This document shows, in pieces, positions 35,128 through 44,656 of a stretch of 64,000 bases of DNA. The notes beneath the pieces are model-generated. The model searched no databases, was not told where the DNA came from, and was given only the letters and a program-made list of their open reading frames with translations. The stretch spans positions 1-64,000 of the forward strand of contig POSG01000005.1 in NCBI GenBank assembly GCA_003314535.1, read 5' to 3'. Each line of letters starts with the position of its first letter. The stretch's first letter is position 1. The position numbers and the translations under genes were made by a program. The stretch is from Geobacter sp. (lineage in GTDB: Bacteria > Desulfobacterota > Desulfuromonadia > Geobacterales > Geobacteraceae).

Positions 35128-35676
35128 CTACTTCCTGGCAGCCACCGCCTTTTCGTATCCCATCTGGAACGCTTTCCTGTTCAATTCGGAAAAAGCTGCG
35201 GGAACTCGCGACAGAACGGCGCGCTCGGCACTCTCGCGGGTAACCGCCTTCGTCAGCGCCACCATCGCACCGAGGGCAACTATATTCGCCACTATGGCGC
35301 GACCAACCTCATTCTTTGCAGTTGAAATAATGGGAATGCGTACTACTGTGAAGTCACCTGCGGGGGCATTCTTTACCAGGTCCGAGTCTATCAGCAGCAC
35401 CCCTCCGCTCTTCAGGTCCGACGAATATTTGTCGCAAGCCTCCTGCGTCAGGGCCAGAAGCGCATCAACCGCAGTGGCTTTGGGGAAGTCTATTGGCTGG
35501 TCGGATATGATAACCTCGGATTTGGAAGCGCCGCCACGGGCCTCAGGTCCGTAGCTCTGGGATTGGACCGCCTGCTTGCCGTCATAGATGGCGGCAGCCT
35601 CACCCATTATGATACCGGCTAATATCAGCCCCTGGCCGCCGGCCCCTGAAAATCTCATTTCGTACCTGCTGGACAT
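35128..35676 (-). CDS. korC: 2-oxoglutarate:ferredoxin oxidoreductase, gamma subunit
   Basis: 182 residues. The 2-oxoacid oxidoreductase gamma fold is clear: MRFSGAGGQGLILAGIIMGEAA, AVQSQSYGPEARGGASKSEVI and PKATAVDALLALTQEA. The complex converts 2-oxoglutarate and CoA to succinyl-CoA with reduced ferredoxin. It is the last gene of the icd-mdh-korDABC cluster, but 188 bp with a hairpin repeat separate it from korB. Confidence 0.9.
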   Translation of the reverse strand: MSSRYEMRFSGAGGQGLILAGIIMGEAAAIYDGKQAVQSQSYGPEARGGASKSEVIISDQPIDFPKATAVDALLALTQEACDKYSSDLKSGGVLLIDSDLVKNAPAGDFTVVRIPIISTAKNEVGRAIVANIVALGAMVALTKAVTRESAERAVLSRVPAAFSELNRKAFQMGYEKAVAARK

Positions 35677-35813
35677 ACTGTTCTCCTCTATCCGCCCAAA
35701 AACGACTCGTTAATGCCGCCCCCCTCATCCGTCCCTCTGGTCTTCGCTCTGTCGAGCTTTGGCCCGCAAGCCGTGCCACCTTCTCCCTTGAGACAGAAGG
35801 GTTTCACATCATG

Positions 35814-35835
35814 CCCTCTCCCTCAAGGGAGAGGG
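35814..35835. repeat. Hairpin repeat between korB and korC
   Basis: A perfect 10-bp inverted repeat (CCCTCTCCCT / AGGGAGAGGG) with a 2-nt loop lies in the middle of an operon. It has no T-run, so it looks like a dispersed intergenic palindrome rather than a terminator. A second weak copy (CTTCTCCCTTGAGACAGAAG) precedes it at about 35780. It could adjust the korC level by pausing or mRNA cleavage. Confidence 0.55.
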
Positions 35836-35864
35836 TGGCGTTTTCGCCGGGTGAGGGGGTACTC

Positions 35865-36680
35865 TCACCCCGCCTGAACCCGCTCCACGAGCTTTCTGTA
35901 TTCGGAAGCGTATTCCGGCTTGTTTTCCTTGTACAGCACGCCGGTGATCACTTTCCCCCGGAGCTGTTCGGCGGTCATCTTTTCCGCGGCGGATAGGGGA
36001 ACCGCCACATCCTTCAAATGGTTCATCATTTCGATCACGGACTTGTACTTGTTGCGCCTTCCATATGTCGTGGGACAGCTGTCCAGGATTTCCACTACGG
36101 AAAAACCTTTGTGACGCATCGCTTCGGCAAGCAGCTTGTCGATCTGGGCGGCATGGAACGCGGTACCACGCGCGACGAAAGTCGCACCGGCGCCGATGGC
36201 GAGTTTGGCAATGTCGAAGGGCGGGTCCGGATTTCCATAGGGAGTAGTGGACGCCTTGGCGCCGGTGGGAGTGGTCGGGGAGAATTGCCCGCCGGTCATG
36301 CCGTAGATGTTGTTGTTCATGATCAGGTACGTGATGTCTATGTTCCTGCGGCAGGCATGAATGAAATGATTGCCGCCGATGGCCACGCCGTCGCCGTCGC
36401 CGCCGACGCAGATGACGTTCATTTCAGGTTTGGCCATCTTGATTCCGGTGGCGAACGCAACCCCCCTGCCATGGGTCGTGTGCAGGGTGCAGAAGTCCAC
36501 GTAACCGGGCAAACGGGAAGCGCAGCCGATTCCGGAAACGATGGAAGTCATGTCCTTGCTGAACCCGACCGAATCGATGGCGCGGATCAGCCCTTTCATG
36601 ACGATGCCGTGGCCGCAGCCCGGGCACCAGATATGCGGCAGTTTGCCGGGCCGGATATATTTGCCGTAATCAAAACCCAT
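35865..36680 (-). CDS. korB: 2-oxoglutarate:ferredoxin oxidoreductase, beta subunit
   Basis: 271 residues. The thiamine diphosphate subunit carries WCPGCGHGIVMKGLIRA, the TPP/Mg motif CVGGDGDGVAIGGNHFIHAC with NNNIYGMTGGQ and the family region TTHGRGVAFATGIK. It binds the substrate and passes electrons to the ferredoxin-like subunit. It begins 3 bp after the korA stop. Confidence 0.93.
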   Translation of the reverse strand: MGFDYGKYIRPGKLPHIWCPGCGHGIVMKGLIRAIDSVGFSKDMTSIVSGIGCASRLPGYVDFCTLHTTHGRGVAFATGIKMAKPEMNVICVGGDGDGVAIGGNHFIHACRRNIDITYLIMNNNIYGMTGGQFSPTTPTGAKASTTPYGNPDPPFDIAKLAIGAGATFVARGTAFHAAQIDKLLAEAMRHKGFSVVEILDSCPTTYGRRNKYKSVIEMMNHLKDVAVPLSAAEKMTAEQLRGKVITGVLYKENKPEYASEYRKLVERVQAG

Positions 36681-36683
36681 GAG

Positions 36684-37817
36684 CTACATCACCTCCCTGA
36701 TGCCGGCCAGAATCTGGGCCGGACCTATAGGTTCGCCGTCCACGCGGAAAATTCCCGACACCGGCGTCATTCCTTTCACGCACCTGCGTACCTCGTGCAA
36801 CGTCATGCCAAGATTCATCTCCGGTGTTATGATGGCTTTGACACGGGACGCCAGATCAGCGATCTGTTTCTCCGGAAAGGGCCAGTAGGTGATAATCCGG
36901 AACAGTCCTGCCCTGATCCCGTGTTTTCTCGCCTCGTTCACGGCAAACCTTGCCGAACGCGACGTGGAACCGAAAGCCACGATGGCTATATCCGCGTCAT
37001 CAAGCAGATATTCCTCCCAGGTAACGATTTCATCTGTTGCCTTCTCGATCTTGCGCACCTGTCGTTCTTCTTCGGCCTGCACGATTCCGGCGCGCGTTGT
37101 GGGGAACCCGTCCTCAGCCTTGTTGAGCCCTGTCACGTGGAAACGATATCCTGAACCGAAGGCCGCCAAAGGCGGCACATCGCCGAAACTCGTGTCGTAA
37201 GGCCGGTAATCCGCAGGCGGGACGGTCGGCGCTGGCCGGTTCACAACCTCCAGTTCTCCCGGTTCCGGGAACACGATCCTTTCCCGCATATGGCCGACGA
37301 TTTCATCGGGCATTACGGTTACGGGTGTGCGGAACTTTTCGGACAGGTTGAACGCCCTGACCGTTTCGGTAAAGAGTTCCTGGACCGATGCCGGAACGAG
37401 GCAGATGGCGGGGTGGTCGCCGTGAGTGCCCCATTTCGCCTGCATGACGTCCGACTGGCTGGGGCCGGTGGGCATTCCGGTGGACGGCCCGCCGCGCATC
37501 ACGTTGATGATCACGCAGGGCACCTCGGTAATGCAGGCATACCCGATGTTTTCCTGCTTGAGGGAGAACCCGGGGCCGGAAGTCGCCGTGAGCGCCTTCA
37601 CCCCGGTGAGCGAAGCGCCTATGACTGCGGCCATGGCCCCGATCTCGTCTTCCATCTGTATGAATGATCCTCCCACCTTGGGCAGTTCGGCCGACAGCAC
37701 CTCTGCCACCTCGGTGGACGGCGTTATGGGATAACCCGCAAAAAACCTGCACCCGGCGTATATGGCGCCATGAGCGCAGGCCTCGTTGCCCTGCATGAAA
37801 GCCACCTTTTTCGACAC
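36684..37817 (-). CDS. korA: 2-oxoglutarate:ferredoxin oxidoreductase, alpha subunit
   Basis: 377 residues from GTG 37817 with GGAGGG upstream. The pyruvate:ferredoxin oxidoreductase N-terminal fold is seen in GNEACAHGAIYAGCRFFAGYP, PSTEVAE, TATSGPGFSLKQENIGYA and RGGPSTGMPTGPSQSDVM. The C-terminal domain has IVAFGSTSRSARFAV. Together with KorB, KorC and KorD it makes succinyl-CoA in the TCA cycle. Confidence 0.93.
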   Translation of the reverse strand: MSKKVAFMQGNEACAHGAIYAGCRFFAGYPITPSTEVAEVLSAELPKVGGSFIQMEDEIGAMAAVIGASLTGVKALTATSGPGFSLKQENIGYACITEVPCVIINVMRGGPSTGMPTGPSQSDVMQAKWGTHGDHPAICLVPASVQELFTETVRAFNLSEKFRTPVTVMPDEIVGHMRERIVFPEPGELEVVNRPAPTVPPADYRPYDTSFGDVPPLAAFGSGYRFHVTGLNKAEDGFPTTRAGIVQAEEERQVRKIEKATDEIVTWEEYLLDDADIAIVAFGSTSRSARFAVNEARKHGIRAGLFRIITYWPFPEKQIADLASRVKAIITPEMNLGMTLHEVRRCVKGMTPVSGIFRVDGEPIGPAQILAGIREVM

Positions 37818-37831
37818 GACTTCCCTCCGAT

Positions 37832-38026
37832 TTACTGGCTTACGGTGACCGCGAAATCAGGACACCTCAGTTCACACTGCATGCAGGCAATACATGCCTC
37901 CGGGTTCTTGACCACAGCCGTGAAGCCGCGCATTTCGAAAACACTCGTCGGGCAAAACTCGACGCAGATGTGGCAACCCTTGCAGTATCGTTCATTGACT
38001 AAAACCACAGGTTTCTTCTTTTCCAT
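37832..38026 (-). CDS. korD: 2-oxoglutarate:ferredoxin oxidoreductase, delta (ferredoxin) subunit
   Basis: 64 residues with two [4Fe-4S] motifs, CKGCHICVEFCP and CIACMQCELRCP. It transfers electrons from the KorAB centre to soluble ferredoxin. The start is ATG 38026; the long upstream frame in this phase lies over mdh. The gene sits between mdh and korA on the same strand, as in Geobacter. Confidence 0.93.
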   Translation of the reverse strand: MEKKKPVVLVNERYCKGCHICVEFCPTSVFEMRGFTAVVKNPEACIACMQCELRCPDFAVTVSQ

Positions 38027-38052
38027 TGCCCCATGCCTTTCAAAGCTGGAAA

Positions 38053-39003
38053 TCATAAATTCAGGCCGTCTACCAGTGATTTGACATGGGAAACGGACTC
38101 TTCGAACATGCCCCTCTCCTCGTCGTTCAGTTCCAGCTCGATTATTTTCTCGATCCCGGATGCGCCCACGATGCACGGGACCCCGACGAAGTAACCGTCT
38201 ACACCGTACTCGCCCTCCAAAAGGGCGCAAACCGGCAGCACCCGCTTGCGGTCGCACAGTACGGCCTCGGCCATGGCAAGTGCTGAAAATGCGGGAGATA
38301 TGAAAGCGGAATTTTTCATCAGCCCCACTATTTCTCCGCCGGCGCGACGAGTTCTGTCCACCAGTTCATTCATGATCTCTCCCGCGCGCTCCGTGCCGAA
38401 TTTCTGCTCAAGCAGAACGGAAACCGGAATTCCGGAGACATTTGCAAACCGGACCAGCGGGACCATTTCATCGCCATGGCCGCCAAGCACCAGGGCGTGC
38501 ACATCCTGCACCGACACGCCAAGCTCCGCGGCTATGAAGGCAGCAAAGCGCCCCGAATCGAGGACACCTGCCATGCCCATGATCCTGTTACGCGGAAACC
38601 CGGTTATCTTCCTGCACAGGGTCACCATTGCATCGAGCGGGTTGGTCAGCAGGATGACGATCGCATCGGGAGCCTTGTCCCTGATCAGCTCCGACACCCC
38701 GGCTATTATCTTGGAGTTTACCGTGATCAGATCGTCTCGGCTCATGCCCGGTTTCCTGGGAAGCCCGGCGGTCACAACGATAAGCTCAGCACCACGTATA
38801 TCCTCCGGGTCATTGCTGCCCAAGAGGCGACAGTCGTATCCATCCACCGGACCGGCTTCGAATATGTCGAGCATCTTGCCTTGCGGCAGATCCTTCACCA
38901 CATCGAACAGGACCACATCGCCCAGTTCCCTCTGGGCCAAAAGGTGAGCCAGGGTACCGCCAATCTGGCCACCGCCGATCAGGGCAATTTTCCTCCGTGC
39001 CAT
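38053..39003 (-). CDS. mdh: Malate dehydrogenase (NAD, lactate-dehydrogenase-like type)
   Basis: 316 residues from ATG 39003 (GGGAGGA upstream). Rossmann motif [14 protein letters not shown], with the NAD-selective Asp at the end of the second strand (VVLFDVV). Substrate-binding Arg residues appear in [14 protein letters not shown], and the catalytic His is in [13 protein letters not shown]. Oxidises malate to oxaloacetate in the TCA cycle. It follows icd in the same operon. Confidence 0.94.
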   Translation of the reverse strand: MARRKIALIGGGQIGGTLAHLLAQRELGDVVLFDVVKDLPQGKMLDIFEAGPVDGYDCRLLGSNDPEDIRGAELIVVTAGLPRKPGMSRDDLITVNSKIIAGVSELIRDKAPDAIVILLTNPLDAMVTLCRKITGFPRNRIMGMAGVLDSGRFAAFIAAELGVSVQDVHALVLGGHGDEMVPLVRFANVSGIPVSVLLEQKFGTERAGEIMNELVDRTRRAGGEIVGLMKNSAFISPAFSALAMAEAVLCDRKRVLPVCALLEGEYGVDGYFVGVPCIVGASGIEKIIELELNDEERGMFEESVSHVKSLVDGLNL

Positions 39004-39097
39004 CGCTCCTCCCGTCATCTGCGCATAGTAATGCAACATCATTCCATGTTCATGATTGATGGATCGGGATGCGGACGTTGCCCTGAAAGCGTTGAAG

Positions 39098-40507
39098 TTA
39101 CAGATTGGCTATGAGTTCGTCCGCGAATTCAGAGCATTTCAGCTCTGCCACCCCTTCCATGCCTTCCGCGCGCATCAGCCGCGCGAAATCGTAGGTAACC
39201 CTGCGGCTGCCGATAGTACGGTCCAGTGAAGCGTTGATCAGTTCGGCAGCCTCTTTCCAGCCCAGATATTCGAACATCATCACCCCGGAGAGAATGACCG
39301 ATCCGGGGTTGACCTTGTCCAGGTTGGCGTACTTGGGAGCTGTGCCGTGGGTCGCCTCGAAAATGGCGTGACCCGTGCGGTAATTGATATTGCCTCCCGG
39401 AGCTATGCCGATGCCGCCGATCTGGGCAGCCAACGCATCGGAAAGATAATCGCCGTTCAGGTTGGTGGTGGCGATCACGTCGAATTCGTCAGCGCGGGTT
39501 ATAGTCTGCTGCAGAGTGATGTCCGCGATGGAGTCCTTGATGAGCAGCATGTTTTTCCACTTGCCGTCGCCATGGGAAGGCCACAGGGAAAGCGTGGCCA
39601 GCACCTCTTTTACCAGGGACTCCTGTTGCGCGGGCGTCATGTTATCATAACCGGGCTCGATAGAACGAGCATTATCTTCAGCCGACATGTCGGGCTGCCG
39701 TTCCTTGTTGCCGATGATCCATGATTCACGCTGGGAAACGGTCCGGTCACGATATCGGGAAGCCGCAAGCTCGTAGCTCCAGTTCTTGAAAGCGCCCTCG
39801 GTGTATTTCATGATATTACCTTTGTGGACCAGTGTCACCGATTTTCTGCCGTTTTTCAGGGCGTATTCAATGGCAGCCTCCATGAGCCTGACGGACCCGT
39901 CCCTGGAAACCGGCTTGATTCCGATTGCGGAGGACTCGGGAAAGCGGATCTTTGTGACCCCCATTTCCTTGCGGAGAAATTCGATCACCTTTCTGGCCTC
40001 GGGCGATTCCGCCTGCCACTCGATACCGGCATAGATGTCTTCGGTGTTCTCGCGGAATATCACCATGTCCACCAGTTCCGGCCTCTTTACCGGCGACGGT
40101 ACGCCCTTTATGTACCTTACCGGACGGAGACAGACGTAGAGGTCCAGCTCCTGCCGGAGCGCCACGTTGAGTGAACGGATGCCGCCGCCGATCGGGGTCG
40201 TGAGGGGCCCTTTGATGCCGACCAGATATTCCCTGAAAGCCGCGAGCGTCTCCTCCGGCAGCCAACCGAGACCCTTGTTGAAGGACTTCTCCCCAGCAAA
40301 AACCTCCATCCAGCAGATTTTCCTCTTGCCGGAATATGCCTTGGCCACCGCTGCGTCCAGTACCCGCACTGCCGCGCGCCAGATGTCGGGGCCGGTGCCG
40401 TCACCCTCAATGAAAGGTAAGACGGGGTTGTCGGGAACCCGCAGCACCCCGTGATCTATGGTTATTTTTTCGCCGGCGGCGGTAGTGGCATTACTCATGT
40501 CTGTCAT
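39098..40507 (-). CDS. icd: Isocitrate dehydrogenase (NADP)
   Basis: 469 residues. Motifs: [13 protein letters not shown], the substrate loop [20 protein letters not shown] (containing the Ser that E. coli phosphorylates), [25 protein letters not shown] and the NADP-selective [17 protein letters not shown]. Converts isocitrate to 2-oxoglutarate, the substrate of the adjacent Kor complex. ATG 40507 follows the DUF4254 stop as TGATG, so initiation is probably coupled. GTG 40510 or ATG 40498 are alternatives. Confidence 0.94.
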   Translation of the reverse strand: MTDMSNATTAAGEKITIDHGVLRVPDNPVLPFIEGDGTGPDIWRAAVRVLDAAVAKAYSGKRKICWMEVFAGEKSFNKGLGWLPEETLAAFREYLVGIKGPLTTPIGGGIRSLNVALRQELDLYVCLRPVRYIKGVPSPVKRPELVDMVIFRENTEDIYAGIEWQAESPEARKVIEFLRKEMGVTKIRFPESSAIGIKPVSRDGSVRLMEAAIEYALKNGRKSVTLVHKGNIMKYTEGAFKNWSYELAASRYRDRTVSQRESWIIGNKERQPDMSAEDNARSIEPGYDNMTPAQQESLVKEVLATLSLWPSHGDGKWKNMLLIKDSIADITLQQTITRADEFDVIATTNLNGDYLSDALAAQIGGIGIAPGGNINYRTGHAIFEATHGTAPKYANLDKVNPGSVILSGVMMFEYLGWKEAAELINASLDRTIGSRRVTYDFARLMRAEGMEGVAELKCSEFADELIANL

Positions 40508-41112
40508 CACTTCGTACCCTTTCCGTAGAGCTCCGGATTCAAGGCCGGATCATTGTACATTTTGAACTGGCGATATATTTTCATCTTCTTTCTTCCAGCG
40601 AGATAATCACCCAGCAGTCTTTCCAGCGCAACAAAAAGATCGGATCTCTGAGCCCGCAGTGTATCAAGCCGCTGTCGGGAACGTTCCCTGTGCTCCGGCG
40701 TGATATCCGTCCTCATCGTATCTTCATTCATGTGGTAGATTTTGAGGGTGAGTATGGAAATCCGATCCACGATGCTTCCCGGCGTTTCCGAATTGAAATC
40801 CTCTGACAGACCAGGTAGGGACTTTCTTTCGAGCCAGGACGCAATCTGCTCGTCCAGGCGTTCGATCAGATCGTTTCTTTGCTGGTTCAGAACATCGATT
40901 TTTCGCTTTACCGAGGCAATAACACCGTCATCCACATCCGTGCGCCGCGCCTTGTCCTCTTCGTGCCACAGGAGGTAGTTCTTGCGGCACAGTTCGAGCG
41001 CGAGCGGGTTCATCTCATTACCTGCTTTCGCGTAATCATCCGGCTCATCATGCCAGAATCCGATACAGCAGTCAAAATAATCAGGCAGGCGCGTCAAGCG
41101 CAACTCTTCCAT
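40507..41112 (-). CDS. DUF4254-domain protein
   Basis: 201 residues, mostly helical, with no signal peptide or membrane segment. Trp- and Asp-containing N-terminus ([14 protein letters not shown]), then [23 protein letters not shown], which is the conserved DUF4254 signature. Function unknown; the family is usually found beside LPS or polysaccharide genes, and here the next gene upstream is a GT9 heptosyltransferase-like gene. ATG 41112 has GGAGAAAA upstream. The stop overlaps the icd start. Confidence 0.82.
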   Translation of the reverse strand: MEELRLTRLPDYFDCCIGFWHDEPDDYAKAGNEMNPLALELCRKNYLLWHEEDKARRTDVDDGVIASVKRKIDVLNQQRNDLIERLDEQIASWLERKSLPGLSEDFNSETPGSIVDRISILTLKIYHMNEDTMRTDITPEHRERSRQRLDTLRAQRSDLFVALERLLGDYLAGRKKMKIYRQFKMYNDPALNPELYGKGTK

Positions 41113-41142
41113 TGTTTTCTCCGTCTCGATTTGATTTCAAAG

Positions 41143-42210
41143 TTAGCCGGATGCCGGCCGATTATCCAACATTCCTGACAGAACCGCAAACACTTCATTC
41201 ACGGAAATGCTTTCCATGCACAGCCGGAATCTGGGATTCACGCACTTGAAACTGTTGCAGGGGCAGCAGTCCAGTTCATCGTGGATGACGACACGATGCC
41301 CGTCACCGATGGGGCCGCTCCTGAGCTGGCTTATGGGACCATAGAGCGCTAGGACCGGCGTTCCGACGGCAGCGGAAATATGCATGGGGCCGGTATCGCC
41401 GGTGACCAGGACCGCAACCCTTTTCAGCAGAGCACCCAATTCACCCAGCGTGCAGCCGGTAAAGTCATGAACCGCGTGTCTCATGCCGGCCTGGATCTCT
41501 ACGGCAAGCTTCTTCTCGGCTGGGCTGCCAAGAATGATTATTTCAGCACCGATCTGCTCGATGATGCGGTCGGCAAGCTGGGAAAACCGGTCGAGCGGCC
41601 AGCACTTGCACAAGTGATTGGTCCCCGGATTGAACGCGACAATCCTGCGCCCGGCGAGCCCTGCTCCGTTCAACAGTTCGGCCGCCCTGTCCTCATCCTT
41701 CGGCAGAGGGTAAAAATCGAGCGCCCTGTCCGCCTTCCCCGGGTCAATACCGAGGGGCGCCAGCGGCTCAAGGAGGTTTTCCACGGCATGGATCAGGCGC
41801 TGGCGCGATTTGTGATAGACCAGCACCCGGCAGGGTAACGCCGCTGACGCCAGGAACCACCCCTTCAGGTTGCTGCGCTGGTAGTTCAGCACCAGGTCGA
41901 AACGCCGTGCGCGAAGTTCTTTCCAGAGTCCGACCAACCCCCTGAGTGATTTGTGTGCGCCCTTTTTCTCGAACACGATGGATTCATGGACAAGGGGATT
42001 GTTTGCGAAAATCGTCGTACTCAGTCGGGAACCGACCAGCATGGTTATTCTGGCGTGAGGATATTTTTCCTTCAGAGCCCGGATGGCGGGGGTGAGGTGC
42101 AGCAGGTCGCCTATTGCCCCGGGTTTGATTATGAGAATTTTTTCAATGCTATCCATAGAAACAGGCTTGAATGAATTATTCCGTTTGATCTTAAAAAACC
42201 TCTCCCACAT
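41143..42210 (-). CDS. GT9-family glycosyltransferase (heptosyltransferase-like)
   Basis: 355 residues. The GT9 fold is clear: KILIIKPGAIGDLLHLTPAIRALK at the N-terminus, NPGTNHLCKCWPLDRFSQLA and the nucleotide-sugar site GDTGPMHISAAVGTPVLALYG. Such enzymes add heptose from ADP-heptose to the LPS inner core at the cytoplasmic face. A C-terminal Cys cluster (CCPCNSFKC...C) is typical. ATG 42210 is used; ATG 42156 (MDSIEKILIIKPG) is plausible too. It lies 6 bp after the gmd stop. Confidence 0.87.
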   Translation of the reverse strand: MWERFFKIKRNNSFKPVSMDSIEKILIIKPGAIGDLLHLTPAIRALKEKYPHARITMLVGSRLSTTIFANNPLVHESIVFEKKGAHKSLRGLVGLWKELRARRFDLVLNYQRSNLKGWFLASAALPCRVLVYHKSRQRLIHAVENLLEPLAPLGIDPGKADRALDFYPLPKDEDRAAELLNGAGLAGRRIVAFNPGTNHLCKCWPLDRFSQLADRIIEQIGAEIIILGSPAEKKLAVEIQAGMRHAVHDFTGCTLGELGALLKRVAVLVTGDTGPMHISAAVGTPVLALYGPISQLRSGPIGDGHRVVIHDELDCCPCNSFKCVNPRFRLCMESISVNEVFAVLSGMLDNRPASG

Positions 42211-42216
42211 TATGAA

Positions 42217-43269
42217 TTAGACGCCAGCTGCCCTTTTTTCTCTCTCAGCCAGCGCCAGGTCCGAGTCCACCATCATTGCGACCAAGCCATCCAGGTCGGT
42301 TTTCGGTATCCAGCCGAGCTTCTGCCGCGCCTTGGTCGAATCACCAAGCAGCAGATCGACCTCCGCAGGCCTGAAATACTTGGGGTCCACCTCGATCACG
42401 ATCTTTCCGCTCTGGGTATCGATCCCCTTCTCGTGCATTCCCTTACCCTGCCACTCAATCGGCATGCCAAGACGGGCAAAGACTTTTTCCGCGAACTCGC
42501 GGACCGAATGGGTTTCTCCTGTGGCCACCACATAATCATCGGGCTCCGACTGTTGCAGCATCAACCACATTGCCTCCACGGAGTCTCCGGCAAATCCCCA
42601 GTCTCTCTTGGCATCCAGGTTACCTAGATAAAGACACTGCTGCATGCCAAGTTTGATCTTCGCGGCAGCTCTGGTAATCTTTCTCGTCACGAAGGTTTCG
42701 CCACGACGGGGTGATTCGTGGTTGAAAAGAATGCCGTTACAGGCAAACATACCATAACTTTCCCGATAGTTTACCGTTATGTAATACGCATAGGCCTTGG
42801 CGCATGCATACGGTGAACGCGGGTAGAATGGTGTGGTCTCGCTCTGTGGAGTCTCGACCACCTTCCCGTAAAGCTCAGAGGAAGACGCTTGATAAAACTT
42901 TGTATTCAATTCAGTCTCGCGGATTCCCTCGAGTATTCGCACGGCGCCAAGAGCATCAACTTCACCGGTATATTCCGGCACATCAAAGGAAACTTTGACA
43001 TGGCTCTGCGCCCCCAGGTTGTATATCTCATCAGGCCGCACGTCGCGTAACACCTTGTTTAGAGAACTGGCATCGTTCAGGTCGCCATAGTGAAGAAACA
43101 TCCTTACACCCGACTCGTGGGGATCCTGATAAAGATGGTCTATCCTTCCCGTATTGAACGATGAGGACCGGCGGATAACGCCATGAACCTCATACCCCTT
43201 GTTGAGAAGCAATTCCGCGAGGTAGGAGCCGTCCTGTCCGGTGATACCTGTAATCAATGCCTTTTTCAC
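42217..43269 (-). CDS. gmd: GDP-mannose 4,6-dehydratase
   Basis: 350 residues from GTG 43269 ([20 protein letters not shown]). It makes GDP-4-keto-6-deoxy-D-mannose, the precursor of fucose, rhamnose-type and other 6-deoxysugars. NAD site GITGQDG; catalytic SSS and Tyr-Lys in [38 protein letters not shown] 43269 has a G-run seven bases long just upstream and overlaps the preceding stop; ATG 43281 would place that G-run inside the gene. No GDP-fucose synthase or reductase is adjacent, so the next step is elsewhere. Confidence 0.94.
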   Translation of the reverse strand: MKKALITGITGQDGSYLAELLLNKGYEVHGVIRRSSSFNTGRIDHLYQDPHESGVRMFLHYGDLNDASSLNKVLRDVRPDEIYNLGAQSHVKVSFDVPEYTGEVDALGAVRILEGIRETELNTKFYQASSSELYGKVVETPQSETTPFYPRSPYACAKAYAYYITVNYRESYGMFACNGILFNHESPRRGETFVTRKITRAAAKIKLGMQQCLYLGNLDAKRDWGFAGDSVEAMWLMLQQSEPDDYVVATGETHSVREFAEKVFARLGMPIEWQGKGMHEKGIDTQSGKIVIEVDPKYFRPAEVDLLLGDSTKARQKLGWIPKTDLDGLVAMMVDSDLALAEREKRAAGV

Positions 43270-43430
43270 TTCCCCCCCCATTTATACAATGTCACGTTAT
43301 TCTTACTCAGCGCTTTCTTGCCCCGAAATCTCTTCACGGTATCCTGTGCGAATCGGGCAATCTCGTCAATAGGCAAAGCGCTCAGGCCGCAATGGCGGCT
43401 CGTGGTTAAAAAGTATGCCTGTGCACACAT
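43266..43430 (-). CDS. Short ORF coupled to gmd, unidentified
   Basis: 54 codons: N-terminus [14 protein letters not shown] and a basic C-terminal half ([19 protein letters not shown], ending YKWGGK). Its TGA overlaps the gmd GTG start. The C-terminal 35 residues look like a normal soluble protein tail, so it may be the 3' end of a lost larger gene rather than a true small protein. No family recognised. Confidence 0.3.
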   Translation of the reverse strand: MCAQAYFLTTSRHCGLSALPIDEIARFAQDTVKRFRGKKALSKNNVTLYKWGGK

Positions 43431-43440
43431 AGGGATTATG
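43366..43440 (-). pseudogene. Remnant of a gmd-like gene
   Basis: In one minus-strand frame the segment reads [20 protein letters not shown] and then stops. It matches the gmd segment [19 protein letters not shown], and the DNA shares 18 of 20 bases with the gmd copy at about 42713-42732. The flanking sequence does not continue the homology. Confidence 0.35.
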
Positions 43441-43676
43441 AGCCACCCTTAGTTTGCAACCTCCCCGAGAGCAGCAGCTTTCGCTACTGGAGAGGGGCTC
43501 CGCGGATGTAACAGAGCTGCTTCGTCTGCCGCCAGCCCATGGGTGAATCCAAGACATTCGCGGGCACCTGCATCTTCCAAGCGAACCAGAACTTGATTGT
43601 TTCAAACAAGTTCGAACCACTTACCGCTCCTTTTTCCAACATGACACTCGCGATACGTCTTTAATGAGCGAAAATC
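43441..43676. other. Gene-poor stretch with unexplained open frame
   Basis: No recognised gene. A minus-strand frame at 43484-43642 (52 codons, with AAGGAG inside it, starting MLEKGAVSGSNLFETIKFWF) has protein-like composition but no family match I can name. Together with the gmd remnant it suggests the debris of one or more deleted polysaccharide genes. Confidence 0.3.
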
Positions 43677-44603
43677 TCAACCATGCCAAGAGATATTCGG
43701 GAACCTATTTTTCAAGGAGGTGACATAAACTCTTTCATTCTTGAAATTACTATTGGGATAAAAATTAACTTTCTTTCCCAACAAGGCCGCTCCAATACAA
43801 TGGTGAAGCCGGTTGGTGTTGATTTCATCCCCCATGTTCAAAAAATAAAGCAGGAGGTTTGATATCAGGCGGGACAGGTTCCGGTCCCCAATTACCTGGC
43901 AGAAATCGAACATCAGTATTGCCGAAAGATCCACATTTCCGACAGGCAGTTCAATATCCGTCTTCTCAGCATCGTCCCTGAAACAATTGAGCTCTCGCTT
44001 CCCCTGCACAGCGAAACTCCTTTGGAGCCTGCGACTCACTTCAAATAGAGTTTTGCCGATAGTGCGTGAATTTCTCCAGATTTTCTTCGACGCGAAACAT
44101 CTTACACTGTCCCAGCTCAAGGGATGGATTTTCTTTTTGTCGATACTCAAATGCAAGGCCATGTCTTCCGCAAGATAGACATTTGCCTTCCCTGCTGCCC
44201 TGCTGGCGTACGCAAAAGAGAAATCATCCCTGCAGAATATATCCACATTGCTTCCCAGAGCCCCCAGCAGATCGGCATGTCCGCTGATGGTGTGCGGCAG
44301 AATGACCAACTTCTTTGCGCGCCGGTGAAAATGACTGATGAAATTCGCGCAATGATCGTAATAATCGACGAAATTCCCCCCACCCCCATACACCATGACC
44401 GCATCGTGCACCGAGTCATAGTGCGTCATGACTTCATAGCGCAATCTGTTTTTTCTGAACACCTCATGGGTCGCTCTGGCTATGAGTGCATCGCCCGCAT
44501 TCCCTGGATTTGGATAATATATTACTTTTTCGTTCCGGAACTGTCTCAAATAATCAGGGATATCGACAAATTCACTCTGTTGTCCGGTTTTTCCGTTATT
44601 CAT
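43677..44603 (-). CDS. Polysaccharide pyruvyl transferase family protein
   Basis: 308 residues from ATG 44603. Family signatures: IYYPNPGNAGDALIARATHEVF, VMVYGGGGNFVDYYDH and LVILPHTISGHADLLGAL, with the C-terminal INTNRLHHCIGAALLGKKVNF. Members transfer pyruvate from phosphoenolpyruvate onto sugars of exopolysaccharides, though some have other activity. It is the most clearly modifying enzyme in the glycosyltransferase island. The start is uncertain because no good ribosome site is seen. Confidence 0.8.
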   Translation of the reverse strand: MNNGKTGQQSEFVDIPDYLRQFRNEKVIYYPNPGNAGDALIARATHEVFRKNRLRYEVMTHYDSVHDAVMVYGGGGNFVDYYDHCANFISHFHRRAKKLVILPHTISGHADLLGALGSNVDIFCRDDFSFAYASRAAGKANVYLAEDMALHLSIDKKKIHPLSWDSVRCFASKKIWRNSRTIGKTLFEVSRRLQRSFAVQGKRELNCFRDDAEKTDIELPVGNVDLSAILMFDFCQVIGDRNLSRLISNLLLYFLNMGDEINTNRLHHCIGAALLGKKVNFYPNSNFKNERVYVTSLKNRFPNISWHG

Positions 44604-44656
44604 GGTAGACAAGGCATTTCACAAGCACAGCATATAGGTCCATGTGTAGCTTCCTT

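Noticed and set aside
35814-35835. Terminator after korB
   Set aside because: The hairpin has no T-run on either strand and lies inside an operon, so a dispersed palindrome is more likely.
36018-37154. 378-codon plus-strand ORF over korB and korA
   Set aside because: It is antisense to two well-supported kor genes, and its product has no recognisable motif.
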